Program-made: the position numbers and the translations under genes
Part shown: piece by piece, positions 17,523-26,367 of the stretch
How positions within the stretch are numbered: position 1 is the first letter of the stretch
How the letters are laid out: every line of letters starts with the position of its first letter
NCBI GenBank assembly: GCA_964505215.1
Contig: CAZDGU010000002.1
Location: forward strand, 248,001-312,000
DNA length: 64,000 bases
Source: Gracilimonas sp964505215
GTDB lineage: Bacteria; Bacteroidota; Rhodothermia; Balneolales; Balneolaceae
Direction: 5' to 3'
The notes under the pieces: model-generated
What the model saw: only the letters and a program-made list of their open reading frames with translations
Database searches by the model: none
Told to the model about the DNA's origin: nothing

Positions 17523-17924
17523 ATGGCTAACAAAGAATCAACCAACGATAAAAGAGTATCGCCTTATAGCGATAAGGAACTGGAACATTTCCGGGAAATA
17601 ATTATCAAGAAAATGGAAGATGCCCAAGAAGAGCTGGATGCTTTACAGCGGTCACTTCGTGAAAGCATGGAAAATGCATCTGATGAATCGGCTTATTCGT
17701 ATCACATGGCTGATGCGGGCACCGATGCACAGGAGCGCGAAAAAACCTACATGCTTTTTAACAGAACCAAAAAGTTTCTAAAATACCTTGACGATGCACT
17801 AAGCCGTATTGATAATAAAACTTATGGAGTTTGCAAAGTAACAGGGAAGAAAATTTCTAAAGGCCGGCTTGAAGCGGTGCCACATACACAGTTAAGTATT
17901 GAAGCTAAACTAAAACGCCGCTAA
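17523..17924 (+). CDS. TraR/DksA-family protein with degenerate zinc site
   Basis: A 133-residue protein with a DksA-like coiled coil (ELEHFREIIIKKMEDAQEELDAL... through KFLKYLDDALSRI) and the C-terminal DNKTYGVCKVTGKKISKGRL block. Only one Cys is left of the four-Cys zinc finger, as in the usual Bacteroidota version. The acidic tip DxxDA may be represented by MADAGTDAQ. The role, if like DksA, is to bind the RNA polymerase secondary channel. It sits 10 bases after ileS and 11 before lspA, an arrangement often found in this phylum. Confidence 0.88.
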   Translation: MANKESTNDKRVSPYSDKELEHFREIIIKKMEDAQEELDALQRSLRESMENASDESAYSYHMADAGTDAQEREKTYMLFNRTKKFLKYLDDALSRIDNKTYGVCKVTGKKISKGRLEAVPHTQLSIEAKLKRR

Positions 17925-17935
17925 TTAGACCGGTT

Positions 17936-18517
17936 TTGACGAGAAAAAAACTCCTTTATTTATTAGCGCCTGCCACCCTTGTGCTTATTTTAGATCAGCT
18001 TACTAAGTGGTGGGTGCGTACTACGCCCGAACTTCACAACAAAGTGTTGATTGATGGCTGGCTGCGCCTGTATTTTACCAAAAATCCGGGTATGGCTTTA
18101 GGCATTGATATTTTATCTACCCCGGTGATAAGCACCATAGCTATTTTAGCTGTAACCGGGATTTGTATTTATATACTTAAGCACATGAGCCAGGCAAATA
18201 CCGGCTACCTGATATGTATGGGACTAATTATTGGGGGTGCATTCGGAAATATAACCGACCGTATTTTTATGGGGATTGTTGGCGGCTACGGTGGCGTACT
18301 GGAAGGCCACGTGGTAGATTTTATCTATTTTTCCCTCAAAATTAATGACTGGACCGTTTTCCCATACATTTTTAATGTGGCAGATATAGCTATTTCCTGT
18401 TCTATTATTCTGCTTCTTATTTTTAATAAGTACTTTTTTGCTCATCACGATAATAAAGAAAAGGAAGCAGCTTCCGAAAGCATAGAGGCCGTTGATGAGG
18501 CTGCCTCGCAAGTCTGA
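17936..18517 (+). CDS. lspA: Lipoprotein signal peptidase (signal peptidase II)
   Basis: 193 residues with four membrane segments. The conserved blocks are DQLTKWW, TKNPGMALGI, GGAFGNITDRI and FNVADIAIS; the catalytic Asp pair lies in the last two. It cleaves prolipoproteins after lipidation, matching the many lipoproteins in this window. The start is a TTG at 17936, as no in-frame ATG precedes the first helix. The C-terminal tail (KEKEAASESIEAVDEAASQV) is a polar extension. Confidence 0.95.
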   Translation: MTRKKLLYLLAPATLVLILDQLTKWWVRTTPELHNKVLIDGWLRLYFTKNPGMALGIDILSTPVISTIAILAVTGICIYILKHMSQANTGYLICMGLIIGGAFGNITDRIFMGIVGGYGGVLEGHVVDFIYFSLKINDWTVFPYIFNVADIAISCSIILLLIFNKYFFAHHDNKEKEAASESIEAVDEAASQV

Positions 18518-18566
18518 TATTTTTTGAGTCAGAAGGGTTGTGTGTGGGCTTACTTACCGCCTTAAA

Positions 18567-18625
18567 CCTCGGAGGTCTTAAACCAAATCGCTCAATAACA
18601 GCATCTTCGGCAAAGACCTCCGAGG
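18567..18625. repeat. Inverted repeat in intergenic region
   Basis: CCTCGGAGGTCTT (18567-18579) is mirrored by AAGACCTCCGAGG (18613-18625), a perfect 13-bp inverted repeat with a 33-base spacer. It could fold as a stem-loop after lspA. There is no T run after it, so it is not a typical terminator. Confidence 0.75.
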
Positions 18626-18703
18626 ATTAAAATTTTCCACGCTATCCCCTTCTTCTGCGATTCGAAAAGGGAATCTCAAAAATAATTTAGCTTTTAATTC
18701 ACT

Positions 18704-18760
18704 CCTCGTGAAGCTGGAGCTTCGTGTACTGCGTGGCTAAGCCGGAGCTTAGCAACGAGG
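18704..18760. repeat. Three-way-junction palindrome cluster
   Basis: An outer pair CCTCGT (18704-18709) and ACGAGG (18755-18760) encloses two hairpins: GAAGCT-GG-AGCTTC (18710-18723) and CTAAGC-CGGA-GCTTAG (18737-18752). The whole 18518-18817 gap (300 bases) holds no gene; this and the 18567-18625 inverted repeat are its main structures. Confidence 0.65.
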
Positions 18761-18817
18761 ACAAGGATTAAACTCAAATAATTTCGGAGTCATTGATGGC
18801 ATGGGAAACAAATCCTG

Positions 18818-19855
18818 CTAATCCTCTTTTTGGGGATTTTGCTCGGCAGTATCAGAATCTTCGGAGCCGTGTTTTTCTTCTTTTTCAGGATTTTCGGGGT
18901 GAAGGCCGGACCGAATGTGTAAGTCGCGCTGCGGGAAGGGGATGCCGATATCATACTCAGCAAATTTTCTGACAATGGCTTGGTTCAGCTGATTTAATAT
19001 TTGATATCGTTTTTTAACATCCGGTATCCAAACCAACAGCTTCATATTCCAGGCAGAGGGTCCAAACTCTCTTAGGTGAACATCATATTTGGGATGATCG
19101 AGCACATCATCACTTTCTTCTGCAACTTCACCCAGCGCTTTCAATACTTTATCTAAATCGGAAGAATAGGAAACTCCCACCTCTACACTCAATCGGTAGC
19201 TTCGGTCGCCATGCGAGAAGTTAATTACATCATTTGAAACAAATTCTGAGTTTGGCACAATGATGGAGATATTATCCAGCGTTTTTACCGTGGTGGAGCG
19301 AATGTTAATCTCCTGTACATCTCCCTCAATTTCATTAACGGTTACGCGGTCGCCCACGCTAATGGGGCGTTCAAAAAGAACAATGAGGCCCGAAATAAAG
19401 TTGGAGGTTATATTTTGAAGCCCAAAACCAATTCCCACCGAGAGGAAGCCAAAAATTACGGCCAGCCCCGTCATATTAATTCCCAAAAACTGAAAGGATA
19501 TAAAAATCCCGATAATCACAATTACATATTGCGACATCCGGGAAAGCGTGTAGCACAAACCGCTGTCTCGAATAAACCGGGGCAGAATTTTATGATTCAG
19601 AATTCTTTTAACAAATGCTGCAAAAACGGAGAACCCAATTATCAGCAGTACAAAAATGACCAGCTTTAAAAAAGTAACCGGTGTGTTTTGAATGCTAAAT
19701 AGTTGAACCTGCAGTAAATCCCACACGTAAATAAAAAACTCGGACAGCGAATAATCCGTTGGGTTTGGGATATCCACCGAGTCGGCAGAAATTAAGCTGC
19801 TGTCCGGTTTTAAGGAATCTAACTTTTGTGTTGCATTAAATGGAGACTGAATCAT
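18818..19855 (-). CDS. MscS-family mechanosensitive channel
   Basis: A 345-residue inner-membrane channel. A polar N-terminus (about 40 residues) is followed by membrane helices and the pore helix and linker GFLSVGIGFGLQNITSNFISG, then the conserved beta-domain start VLFERPISVGDRVTV and the cytoplasmic alpha/beta domain with YDIGIPFPQRDLHI. The C-terminus is very charged (PENPEKEEKHGSEDSD). It would release solutes on hypo-osmotic shock. It lies downstream of the glycogen phosphorylase gene in the same direction with a 40-base gap. Confidence 0.93.
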   Translation of the reverse strand: MIQSPFNATQKLDSLKPDSSLISADSVDIPNPTDYSLSEFFIYVWDLLQVQLFSIQNTPVTFLKLVIFVLLIIGFSVFAAFVKRILNHKILPRFIRDSGLCYTLSRMSQYVIVIIGIFISFQFLGINMTGLAVIFGFLSVGIGFGLQNITSNFISGLIVLFERPISVGDRVTVNEIEGDVQEINIRSTTVKTLDNISIIVPNSEFVSNDVINFSHGDRSYRLSVEVGVSYSSDLDKVLKALGEVAEESDDVLDHPKYDVHLREFGPSAWNMKLLVWIPDVKKRYQILNQLNQAIVRKFAEYDIGIPFPQRDLHIRSGLHPENPEKEEKHGSEDSDTAEQNPQKED

Positions 19856-19897
19856 GGCAGTAAATGTAATGTATTGGAACTACAAACTGCAAACTGA

Positions 19898-22381
19898 CTA
19901 TTTTTCGGCTTTTATGCTTACTTTAGGCGCCTTCCAAATTTCATCGTTGTAATCATTTATGGTACGGTCGCTCGAAAACTTTCCAATCTTAGCTGTATTA
20001 AGAATGGCTTTGCGGTTCCACTCTTCAGGTTTTTTGAAAAGCTCGGAAACTTCATCCTGTTTTTTAACATAAGCTTCAAAGTCGGCCAGCACCATAAAGT
20101 AATCACCTTCGTGCAACAGCGCATTGATAATCGGCTCAAACAAAGATTTATCGCCATCACTGAAAAAGCCGTTTCGAATTTGGTCAACAGCCTGCTTCAG
20201 TTCCTCATTGGCATTATAGTAATCCCACGGGTTGTAGCCTTCCTGCCTCAGCTTGACGACTTCCTCTTCCTTCAGCCCAAAAATGAAGATGTTGTCGTCG
20301 CCTACTTCTTCTTTAATTTCAACGTTGGCGCCATCCAGCGTACCAATGGTAAGCGCGCCATTCAGGGCAAACTTCATGTTACCGGTTCCCGAGGCTTCCA
20401 TACCTGCGGTAGAAATTTGCTCGGATAGGTTTGCAGCCGGAATAAGCTTTTCGGCTAAGGTTACGCTGTAATTTTGAAGAAATACGCACTTTAGCTTCTT
20501 ACTGACTTCCGGATCGTTATTTACCACATCGGCTATGCTGTTTATCAGTTTGATATGGAGCTTAGCCATGGTATAGCCCGGAGCCGCCTTGCCGCCAAAA
20601 ATAACGGTACGCGCCGGAATATCGAGCTCAGGATTTTTCTTCAGTCGATTATATAAAGCAATCACATGAAGTGCGGCCATCAGCTGGCGCTTATATTCAT
20701 GAATACGTTTAATCTGGATATCAAACATAGAGTTAGGGTCTATATCCAGATTATTTTCTTTGCGGATGTAATCAGCTAAACGCTTTTTATTGTTCAGCTT
20801 AATTTCAGCGAATTTCTTACGGAAGCCCTTGTCTTCGGCATAGTCAGTTATTTTCTTCAGTTCATCAAGATCTGTAATCCAGGCGTCACCTATTTGCTCA
20901 GAAATCAGTTCAGAATATTCCGGATTACACTGCTTCAGCCAGCGGCGTGGGGTAATACCGTTGGTTTTATTGGTGAATTTATCGGGATACATTTCATCAA
21001 AATCACTGAACATAGACTCTTTAAGCAGGCGGGAATGCATAGCGGCCACTCCGTTTACTTTATGGGCGCCCACAATGCCTAAACGTGCCATGTGCACAAC
21101 GGGCTGCTCATCTTCACTGACGATGCTCATGCGGGATTGTCTATTCTTATCATCTCCCAGCTTTATGCGCACGTCATTCAAAAAGCGCCGGTTAATTTCA
21201 TAAATAATATCTAAATGGCGGGGCAGCAGATGCCTTACTAACGATACCGGCCATTTTTCTAACGCCTCGGGCAGCAGTGTATGGTTGGTGTATGCCATGG
21301 TTTTAACGGTGATATCCCAGGCTTTTTCCCACCCCATGTGTTCTACATCAAGCAGGTAGCGCATCAGTTCGGGTATGGCCAGGTTTGGATGCGTGTCATT
21401 ACATTGAATGGCTACTTTTTCGGGGAATTTGGTAAAATCGGAACTTTGCTTTTTAAAGCGCCGGATGATATCCTGCATAGATGCCGAAACTAAAAAGTAC
21501 TCTTGCTTCAGTCGCAGCTCCTGTCCTACAAACACTTTATCATTTGGATAAAGCACGCGCGATATGTTTTGCTCTAACTGATTGTCGCGCACAGCGTCAA
21601 TGTACTGCCCCTGGTTAAAGCTTTTCAGGTCAATAGCTGCCGAAGATTCGGCTTTCCAAAGTCGTAAATAGTTTACCACATTATTGTTGTAGCCGGGAAT
21701 GGGCGTGTCGTAGGCTACCGCTTTTACGCGATGCGTATTTTCCCAGGTATAACGGTGGCCTCCGTCTCCATTTTTGATGGTTGCCTGATTCCCGTAAAAC
21801 TCTACCGGATATTGCACTTTCGGGCGGACGGTATCCCAGGGGTTTCCATACTTCAGCCAAAGATCGGGGCGTTCTATTTGAAAACCATCTTGTATTTTTT
21901 GGTAAAAAATACCGTAATCATACCGAATTCCATGCCCTATTGCGGGAATACCCAAGGTGGCCATAGAATCTAAAAAGCAGGCAGCCAGTCGGCCAAGCCC
22001 ACCATTTCCAAGTCCTGCATCCCACTCCTGATCCCGAACGCCTTCGTAAGATAAATCTAAATCATCCAGTGCATCCGCAACCACATCCCGCACATCTAAA
22101 TTAACCAGCATGTTATCGAGCAGGCGGCCAATCAGGTATTCCATGGAGAGATAATACACCCGCTTGGCATTGGTTTTATAATAATGCTGTTGGGTCTTTA
22201 ACAAGCGGTCATTCAGCCTGTCCATAATGGTGAAGGCCACGCTGCGATATTTATCCCATTCGGTAATTGAATATTCATCTTTGCCTAAGGTGTGGCGCAG
22301 GTGCAGTTTAATATCTTCTCGAAGGGAATCTTTATCCATTCCGGAGCGAATGTTAACTCCGTTGGTCTTTTTCTTACTCAT
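19898..22381 (-). CDS. glgP: Glycogen/starch/alpha-glucan phosphorylase (GT35)
   Basis: 827 residues, the size of classical GlgP/MalP enzymes rather than the short (AglP-like) type. It removes glucose-1-phosphate from alpha-1,4-glucans. The PLP-binding block EASGTGNMKFALNG is clear, preceded by KRIHEYKRQLMAALHVI. Substrate-loop motifs GLGNGGLGRLAACFLDSMA and RYDYGIFYQ are present. It is in a minus-strand run with ispE (12 bases upstream) and the CCA enzyme, though the pathways are unrelated. Confidence 0.96.
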   Translation of the reverse strand: MSKKKTNGVNIRSGMDKDSLREDIKLHLRHTLGKDEYSITEWDKYRSVAFTIMDRLNDRLLKTQQHYYKTNAKRVYYLSMEYLIGRLLDNMLVNLDVRDVVADALDDLDLSYEGVRDQEWDAGLGNGGLGRLAACFLDSMATLGIPAIGHGIRYDYGIFYQKIQDGFQIERPDLWLKYGNPWDTVRPKVQYPVEFYGNQATIKNGDGGHRYTWENTHRVKAVAYDTPIPGYNNNVVNYLRLWKAESSAAIDLKSFNQGQYIDAVRDNQLEQNISRVLYPNDKVFVGQELRLKQEYFLVSASMQDIIRRFKKQSSDFTKFPEKVAIQCNDTHPNLAIPELMRYLLDVEHMGWEKAWDITVKTMAYTNHTLLPEALEKWPVSLVRHLLPRHLDIIYEINRRFLNDVRIKLGDDKNRQSRMSIVSEDEQPVVHMARLGIVGAHKVNGVAAMHSRLLKESMFSDFDEMYPDKFTNKTNGITPRRWLKQCNPEYSELISEQIGDAWITDLDELKKITDYAEDKGFRKKFAEIKLNNKKRLADYIRKENNLDIDPNSMFDIQIKRIHEYKRQLMAALHVIALYNRLKKNPELDIPARTVIFGGKAAPGYTMAKLHIKLINSIADVVNNDPEVSKKLKCVFLQNYSVTLAEKLIPAANLSEQISTAGMEASGTGNMKFALNGALTIGTLDGANVEIKEEVGDDNIFIFGLKEEEVVKLRQEGYNPWDYYNANEELKQAVDQIRNGFFSDGDKSLFEPIINALLHEGDYFMVLADFEAYVKKQDEVSELFKKPEEWNRKAILNTAKIGKFSSDRTINDYNDEIWKAPKVSIKAEK

Positions 22382-22393
22382 CGGTAATCTGTA

Positions 22394-23269
22394 TTAATTT
22401 TCTTTTATGTAAATGCCCGTGTCGGGTTCAAATCCCGGCCGGGTCAGGTTAGCTTCAAAGCCCAACTGATGAAACGATTCATACGCATGAATAGCAACAA
22501 AATCTTGGTTAAAAACCCCGAAAACGCTGGAACCGCTTCCACTCATGCTGGCGTATTCAGCCCCAAATTCGTAAAGCTGATCTTTTATATTTCCCACTAA
22601 ATGATGGCGGGGAAACACGGCCTGCTCCAGCTGGTTCATCAGTAAATATTGCCATTCTTCGGGTTCTTCTTCTACCAGCACTTTTTTTAGGGAAAAATCC
22701 GGCTTGGGTTGAGGTTCACAAAAAGCATAAGCCTCGGCCGTACTGCTATGGATATTGGGAAACGCCGTTACAATCCAGTAATTGGGTTGAATGTTGAGCG
22801 GCTCGATTTCATCACCAATGCCGGTTGCAAATCCCGGTTTTCCCTGAATAAAGAACGGCACGTCGGCGCCCAGCTCTTTTCCAAGCTCCATCAGGTCATT
22901 TTCGTTAAGGCCAAGATTGGCTGCTTTATTCATCATGCGCAGCGTGGTGGCCGCATTACTGCTTCCACCGCCCAGGCCGGCACCGGTTGGAATATTTTTG
23001 GTTACTTTTATGTGAAACTGATCTTTTAGCCCGGCTTCTTTCTGCAATAATTTCACCGCTTGCACAATGAGGTTTGAATCATCCACAGGAATTTTTTCAT
23101 CACTCATAACCAGCTCCATATTAGCCGCGTGTTTCACCTCAAAACGATCGCTCCATTCAATAAAACAAAAGCCGGTTTCTATGCGGTGATAGCCGGATTC
23201 AAGGCGTTCGAGTACGTTTAAACCTAAATTTATCTTTCCGTACGAATTGGAAATCCAGAGATTAGCCAT
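22394..23269 (-). CDS. ispE: 4-diphosphocytidyl-2-C-methyl-D-erythritol kinase
   Basis: A 291-residue GHMP kinase, fourth step of the MEP isoprenoid pathway. The family marks are SYGKINLGLNVL at the N-terminus, the ATP loop PTGAGLGGGSSNAATTLR and the late Gly-rich MSGSGSSVFGVF. The substrate residue is likely in GADVPFFIQGKPG. It overlaps the CCA enzyme gene by eight bases and is followed closely by glgP, so transcription is probably coupled. Confidence 0.95.
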   Translation of the reverse strand: MANLWISNSYGKINLGLNVLERLESGYHRIETGFCFIEWSDRFEVKHAANMELVMSDEKIPVDDSNLIVQAVKLLQKEAGLKDQFHIKVTKNIPTGAGLGGGSSNAATTLRMMNKAANLGLNENDLMELGKELGADVPFFIQGKPGFATGIGDEIEPLNIQPNYWIVTAFPNIHSSTAEAYAFCEPQPKPDFSLKKVLVEEEPEEWQYLLMNQLEQAVFPRHHLVGNIKDQLYEFGAEYASMSGSGSSVFGVFNQDFVAIHAYESFHQLGFEANLTRPGFEPDTGIYIKEN

Positions 23270-24686
23270 GGTCTAAAAATCGATCTTTATTCGTCATCAT
23301 AAAATTAAATGCTGCATCATGCTCGTTGGGAATGTCGCCATTTAAAATGGCTTCTTTCACGGCATCTTTTACTATTCCCACGGTTTTGGAAGGCTTGATG
23401 TCCAGCGCTTCCATAATTTCTTCTCCGCTCAGTGGATTTTTCCAGTTTCGAATGCGGTCTTTTTCCTCCACTTCTTTGATACGCCGTTCCACATAATCAA
23501 AATTCTGCTGATAACGTTCTTGTTTGTATTCGTTTTTTGTGGTGACGTCTGCCCGGCACAGCTTCATCAAATCGTCAATATCATCACCGGCTTCGTAAAT
23601 AAGACGGCGAATGGCGCTGTCAGAAACCTCATCCGAAACCAGCGCAATGGGGCGCAGGTGCAGGCGCACCAGCTTTCGCACATACCTCATGCGCTCATCA
23701 AGCGGAAGACCGAGACGCCGAAAAATTCGCTTGGTCCACTTGGCGCCCAGCGCATCGTGCCCGTGAAAGGTCCACCCGGCTTTTTTATGAAACCGCTGAG
23801 TGGGAGGCTTAGCAATATCGTGCATAATAGCGGCCCAGCGCAGCCAAAGATCTGCCCCAAGTTCAATCACATTATCCAGCACCTTCAGGGTGTGCCAAAA
23901 GTTGTCTTTGTGGCGTACTCCTTGTACTTCTTTAACGCCGTGCAGGTTATGCATCTCCGGAAAAAACTGCTTCAGCAGTCCCGTTTTAAACAGCATGGTA
24001 AAACCAGTAGAGGCATTATCGCTGAGTATAATTTTATTCAGCTCATCAATAATACGCTCTTTGGAAATGATGCTGATGCGCGGCGCCATTTCTGTAATGG
24101 CTTTAAAGGTATTGTCTTCAATCCTGAAGCCAAGCTGAGCGGCAAAACGGATGGCGCGCATCATGCGCAGCGGGTCGTCATCAAAGGTTTTTTGGGGATC
24201 GATGGGCGTTCGTATGAGCGAGCGGTCTAAATCGTCCATGCCGCCAAACGGGTCGTTCAGCGCCCCGTAGTCGTCCTCATTCAGCGACCATGACAGCGCG
24301 TTAATGGTTAAATCGCGGCGCAGCTGATCGTCTTCGAGCGTGCCGTCTTCAACCAGCGGTTTTCGGGAATCTCTGCGATAGCTTTCCTTTCGGGCGCCCA
24401 CAAATTCGAGTTCTAAATGGCCGGTTTTTACCTGCGCAGTTCCAAATTGTTTGTAAACGGCGAGCGAGGAATTCTCAATTTCTTTTGCAACCAATTGTGC
24501 CAACTCAATGCCTGAGCCCACGGTTACAAAATCGATATCAATGGTTTCTTTTTGCAATCGGTTCAAATAATAATCACGCACATAACCACCTATTACATAA
24601 ACCGGGCGGTTTAAACGGCGTGCACAACGGCTGATGATTTTAAAAACCTCTTGATGTCGGGTCGGTATTTTTTCTATGTGATTCAA
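23262..24686 (-). CDS. cca: CCA-adding tRNA nucleotidyltransferase with HD domain
   Basis: 474 residues. The nucleotidyltransferase head has VYVIGGYVRDYYL and the metal Asp pair in IDIDFVTVG, then RRDLTINALSWSL and the neck region PLRMMRAIRFAAQLGF. A C-terminal HD domain follows (MHDIAKPPTQRF and FHGHDALGAKW). It adds or repairs the 3' CCA of tRNAs. This is needed here, because neither tRNA gene in the window encodes CCA. It begins the ispE/glgP/mscS run. Confidence 0.93.
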   Translation of the reverse strand: MNHIEKIPTRHQEVFKIISRCARRLNRPVYVIGGYVRDYYLNRLQKETIDIDFVTVGSGIELAQLVAKEIENSSLAVYKQFGTAQVKTGHLELEFVGARKESYRRDSRKPLVEDGTLEDDQLRRDLTINALSWSLNEDDYGALNDPFGGMDDLDRSLIRTPIDPQKTFDDDPLRMMRAIRFAAQLGFRIEDNTFKAITEMAPRISIISKERIIDELNKIILSDNASTGFTMLFKTGLLKQFFPEMHNLHGVKEVQGVRHKDNFWHTLKVLDNVIELGADLWLRWAAIMHDIAKPPTQRFHKKAGWTFHGHDALGAKWTKRIFRRLGLPLDERMRYVRKLVRLHLRPIALVSDEVSDSAIRRLIYEAGDDIDDLMKLCRADVTTKNEYKQERYQQNFDYVERRIKEVEEKDRIRNWKNPLSGEEIMEALDIKPSKTVGIVKDAVKEAILNGDIPNEHDAAFNFMMTNKDRFLDHG

Positions 24687-24918
24687 AGCACCGCAAAGAT
24701 AGGAATGTTAGCAATTGCTTTCAGAGGAATACGGATATTTATTTTGAATGTGAGTTCTGTATATAAAATATGGCAGACTAAATTAAAGCAGTCCGCAGCG
24801 TTTTTTATCATCCCGCATAAAAACCCAAGTTGATGCCTCTCCTTGTTTATAAAAGTGATACCTTTGTGCTGAAATTTTCATGTAAAGTAATTTTTGACAC
24901 TGCTCGCAGCTATTTTGT

Positions 24919-26367
24919 ATGTCCGTTTTTCGCAAGCTTCTTAGTACTTATTCTCATCCCGGAAAATCCCCGGCCTCTCCGGCGGCCAAGCTTTGGTTTA
25001 TACTGAGCGTGAGCGCGCTGCTTATTGCCGGCTTTCTGTCTCTCTCTTTTATAATTGGGCGGGCGCCGGTTCTCAGCAGCTTTATTACCGATCCGATGTG
25101 GATAAAGCGCGTGCTGATTGTGCACGTAGATTTAGCCCTTCTCATTTTCATTTACGGCTTTTTCTGTGGCCTATTTTTGTTGATTCCTTCCGAATCTAAA
25201 TCATCTCAAAAGCCTGTTTTAGCAGCTATAGTTGCCATTTCTGCCATGGTGATTCTGCTTTCCACTATTTTCATTCCATCCGCTTCTCCTATTTTATCCA
25301 ACTATATTCCGGTGCTCGATCATCCCGTATTTGTGAGCGGCTTACTGCTTTTTGGCGCAGCCGTGGTGCTGGTCCTGCTCAGCGGTCGCTTATTTATGGG
25401 GCACCAGAAGCTTAAAAACGCCAATGCTTCCATTTTCCCAACCGAAGCCGTTCCCGGTCTGCAAGCCTCCGCTTTCATTCTGATTGTAAGTGCGCTCACC
25501 TTTTTAGCCTCCTGGTGGCTGACTTATTCCAACCTTTCGGCCCATACCTTTTATGAGCTGGCCATTTGGGGCGGCGGACATCAGCTGCAGTTTGCGAACA
25601 GCGCCATTATGGCTTCTGTTTGGCTCATTTTGGGACATAAGCTGCTGGGAAAATCCATAATGAGCTATAAGCTCAGCTTATTTTGGTTTGCTGTTTTTGC
25701 GCTTCCCATTATTGTATCTCCTCTATTATTGATGGAAGGAACTTCCTCTCCGCTTTATTTGGGGGGATTTACCACCTACATGCGCTGGGGTATTTTTCCG
25801 GTTATTTCTGTTTTGATGGTGATTATCACTACAAAATTAGCGCAGGCAAAAGCGAAAGGTGATTTACCAAAAGCTCTTTCTAAAAACCCATATTTCACGG
25901 GCTTAACCGTGAGTCTTTCTTTTATGGTGATAGGATTTATTTTGGGTTCATTAATCCGAGGCTCCAACACGCTCATACCGGCGCACTATCACGCCACATT
26001 AGGCGCTATTACGGTAGCTTTTACTACCATCACCTATTATTTGCTGGATAGATTTGGAAATCCATTTCCTTCTAAAAAAACAGAAAAGTGGGCTGCTTAC
26101 CAGCCGCTAATATTTGGAGTTGGACAGCTGATGTTCGTATTCGGCTTTGCCTATGCCGGCTCTTATGGATTAGCCCGAAAAGCATTTGGGCCCGAACAGA
26201 ATATTGAATCTGTTCAGGCATTTATCGGATTAGCAGTGGCAGGAACCGGCGGCCTGATTGCCATAACCGGTGGATTTATTTTTTTGTGGGTCATCATTTC
26301 CTGCCTGAAAAATGCCCCGCGAAACGGCTTATCTACGCCCAGCGTAAGCGCATCCCGTTCAGAATAA
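24919..26367 (+). CDS. Heme-copper oxidase subunit I-like protein, CuB site incomplete
   Basis: A 482-residue membrane protein with about 12 hydrophobic segments, resembling heme-copper oxidase / nitric oxide reductase subunit I. Candidate heme ligands are H69 (VHVDLALLIF) and the HxH pair H356/H358 (IPAHYHATLG). The first CuB His may be H221 (IWGGGHQLQF). The tandem HH that supplies the other two CuB ligands is absent: there is no HH anywhere, and the expected position reads SPLYLGGFTTYMRWG. It may bind heme without reducing oxygen, or do a different reaction. No subunit II, III or cytochrome c gene is adjacent. Its 3' end overlaps the convergent P1B ATPase. Confidence 0.75.
   Translation: MSVFRKLLSTYSHPGKSPASPAAKLWFILSVSALLIAGFLSLSFIIGRAPVLSSFITDPMWIKRVLIVHVDLALLIFIYGFFCGLFLLIPSESKSSQKPVLAAIVAISAMVILLSTIFIPSASPILSNYIPVLDHPVFVSGLLLFGAAVVLVLLSGRLFMGHQKLKNANASIFPTEAVPGLQASAFILIVSALTFLASWWLTYSNLSAHTFYELAIWGGGHQLQFANSAIMASVWLILGHKLLGKSIMSYKLSLFWFAVFALPIIVSPLLLMEGTSSPLYLGGFTTYMRWGIFPVISVLMVIITTKLAQAKAKGDLPKALSKNPYFTGLTVSLSFMVIGFILGSLIRGSNTLIPAHYHATLGAITVAFTTITYYLLDRFGNPFPSKKTEKWAAYQPLIFGVGQLMFVFGFAYAGSYGLARKAFGPEQNIESVQAFIGLAVAGTGGLIAITGGFIFLWVIISCLKNAPRNGLSTPSVSASRSE

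Noticed and set aside
23520..24230. 236-codon plus-strand frame
   Set aside because: Antisense to the CCA-adding enzyme, which has all its motifs.
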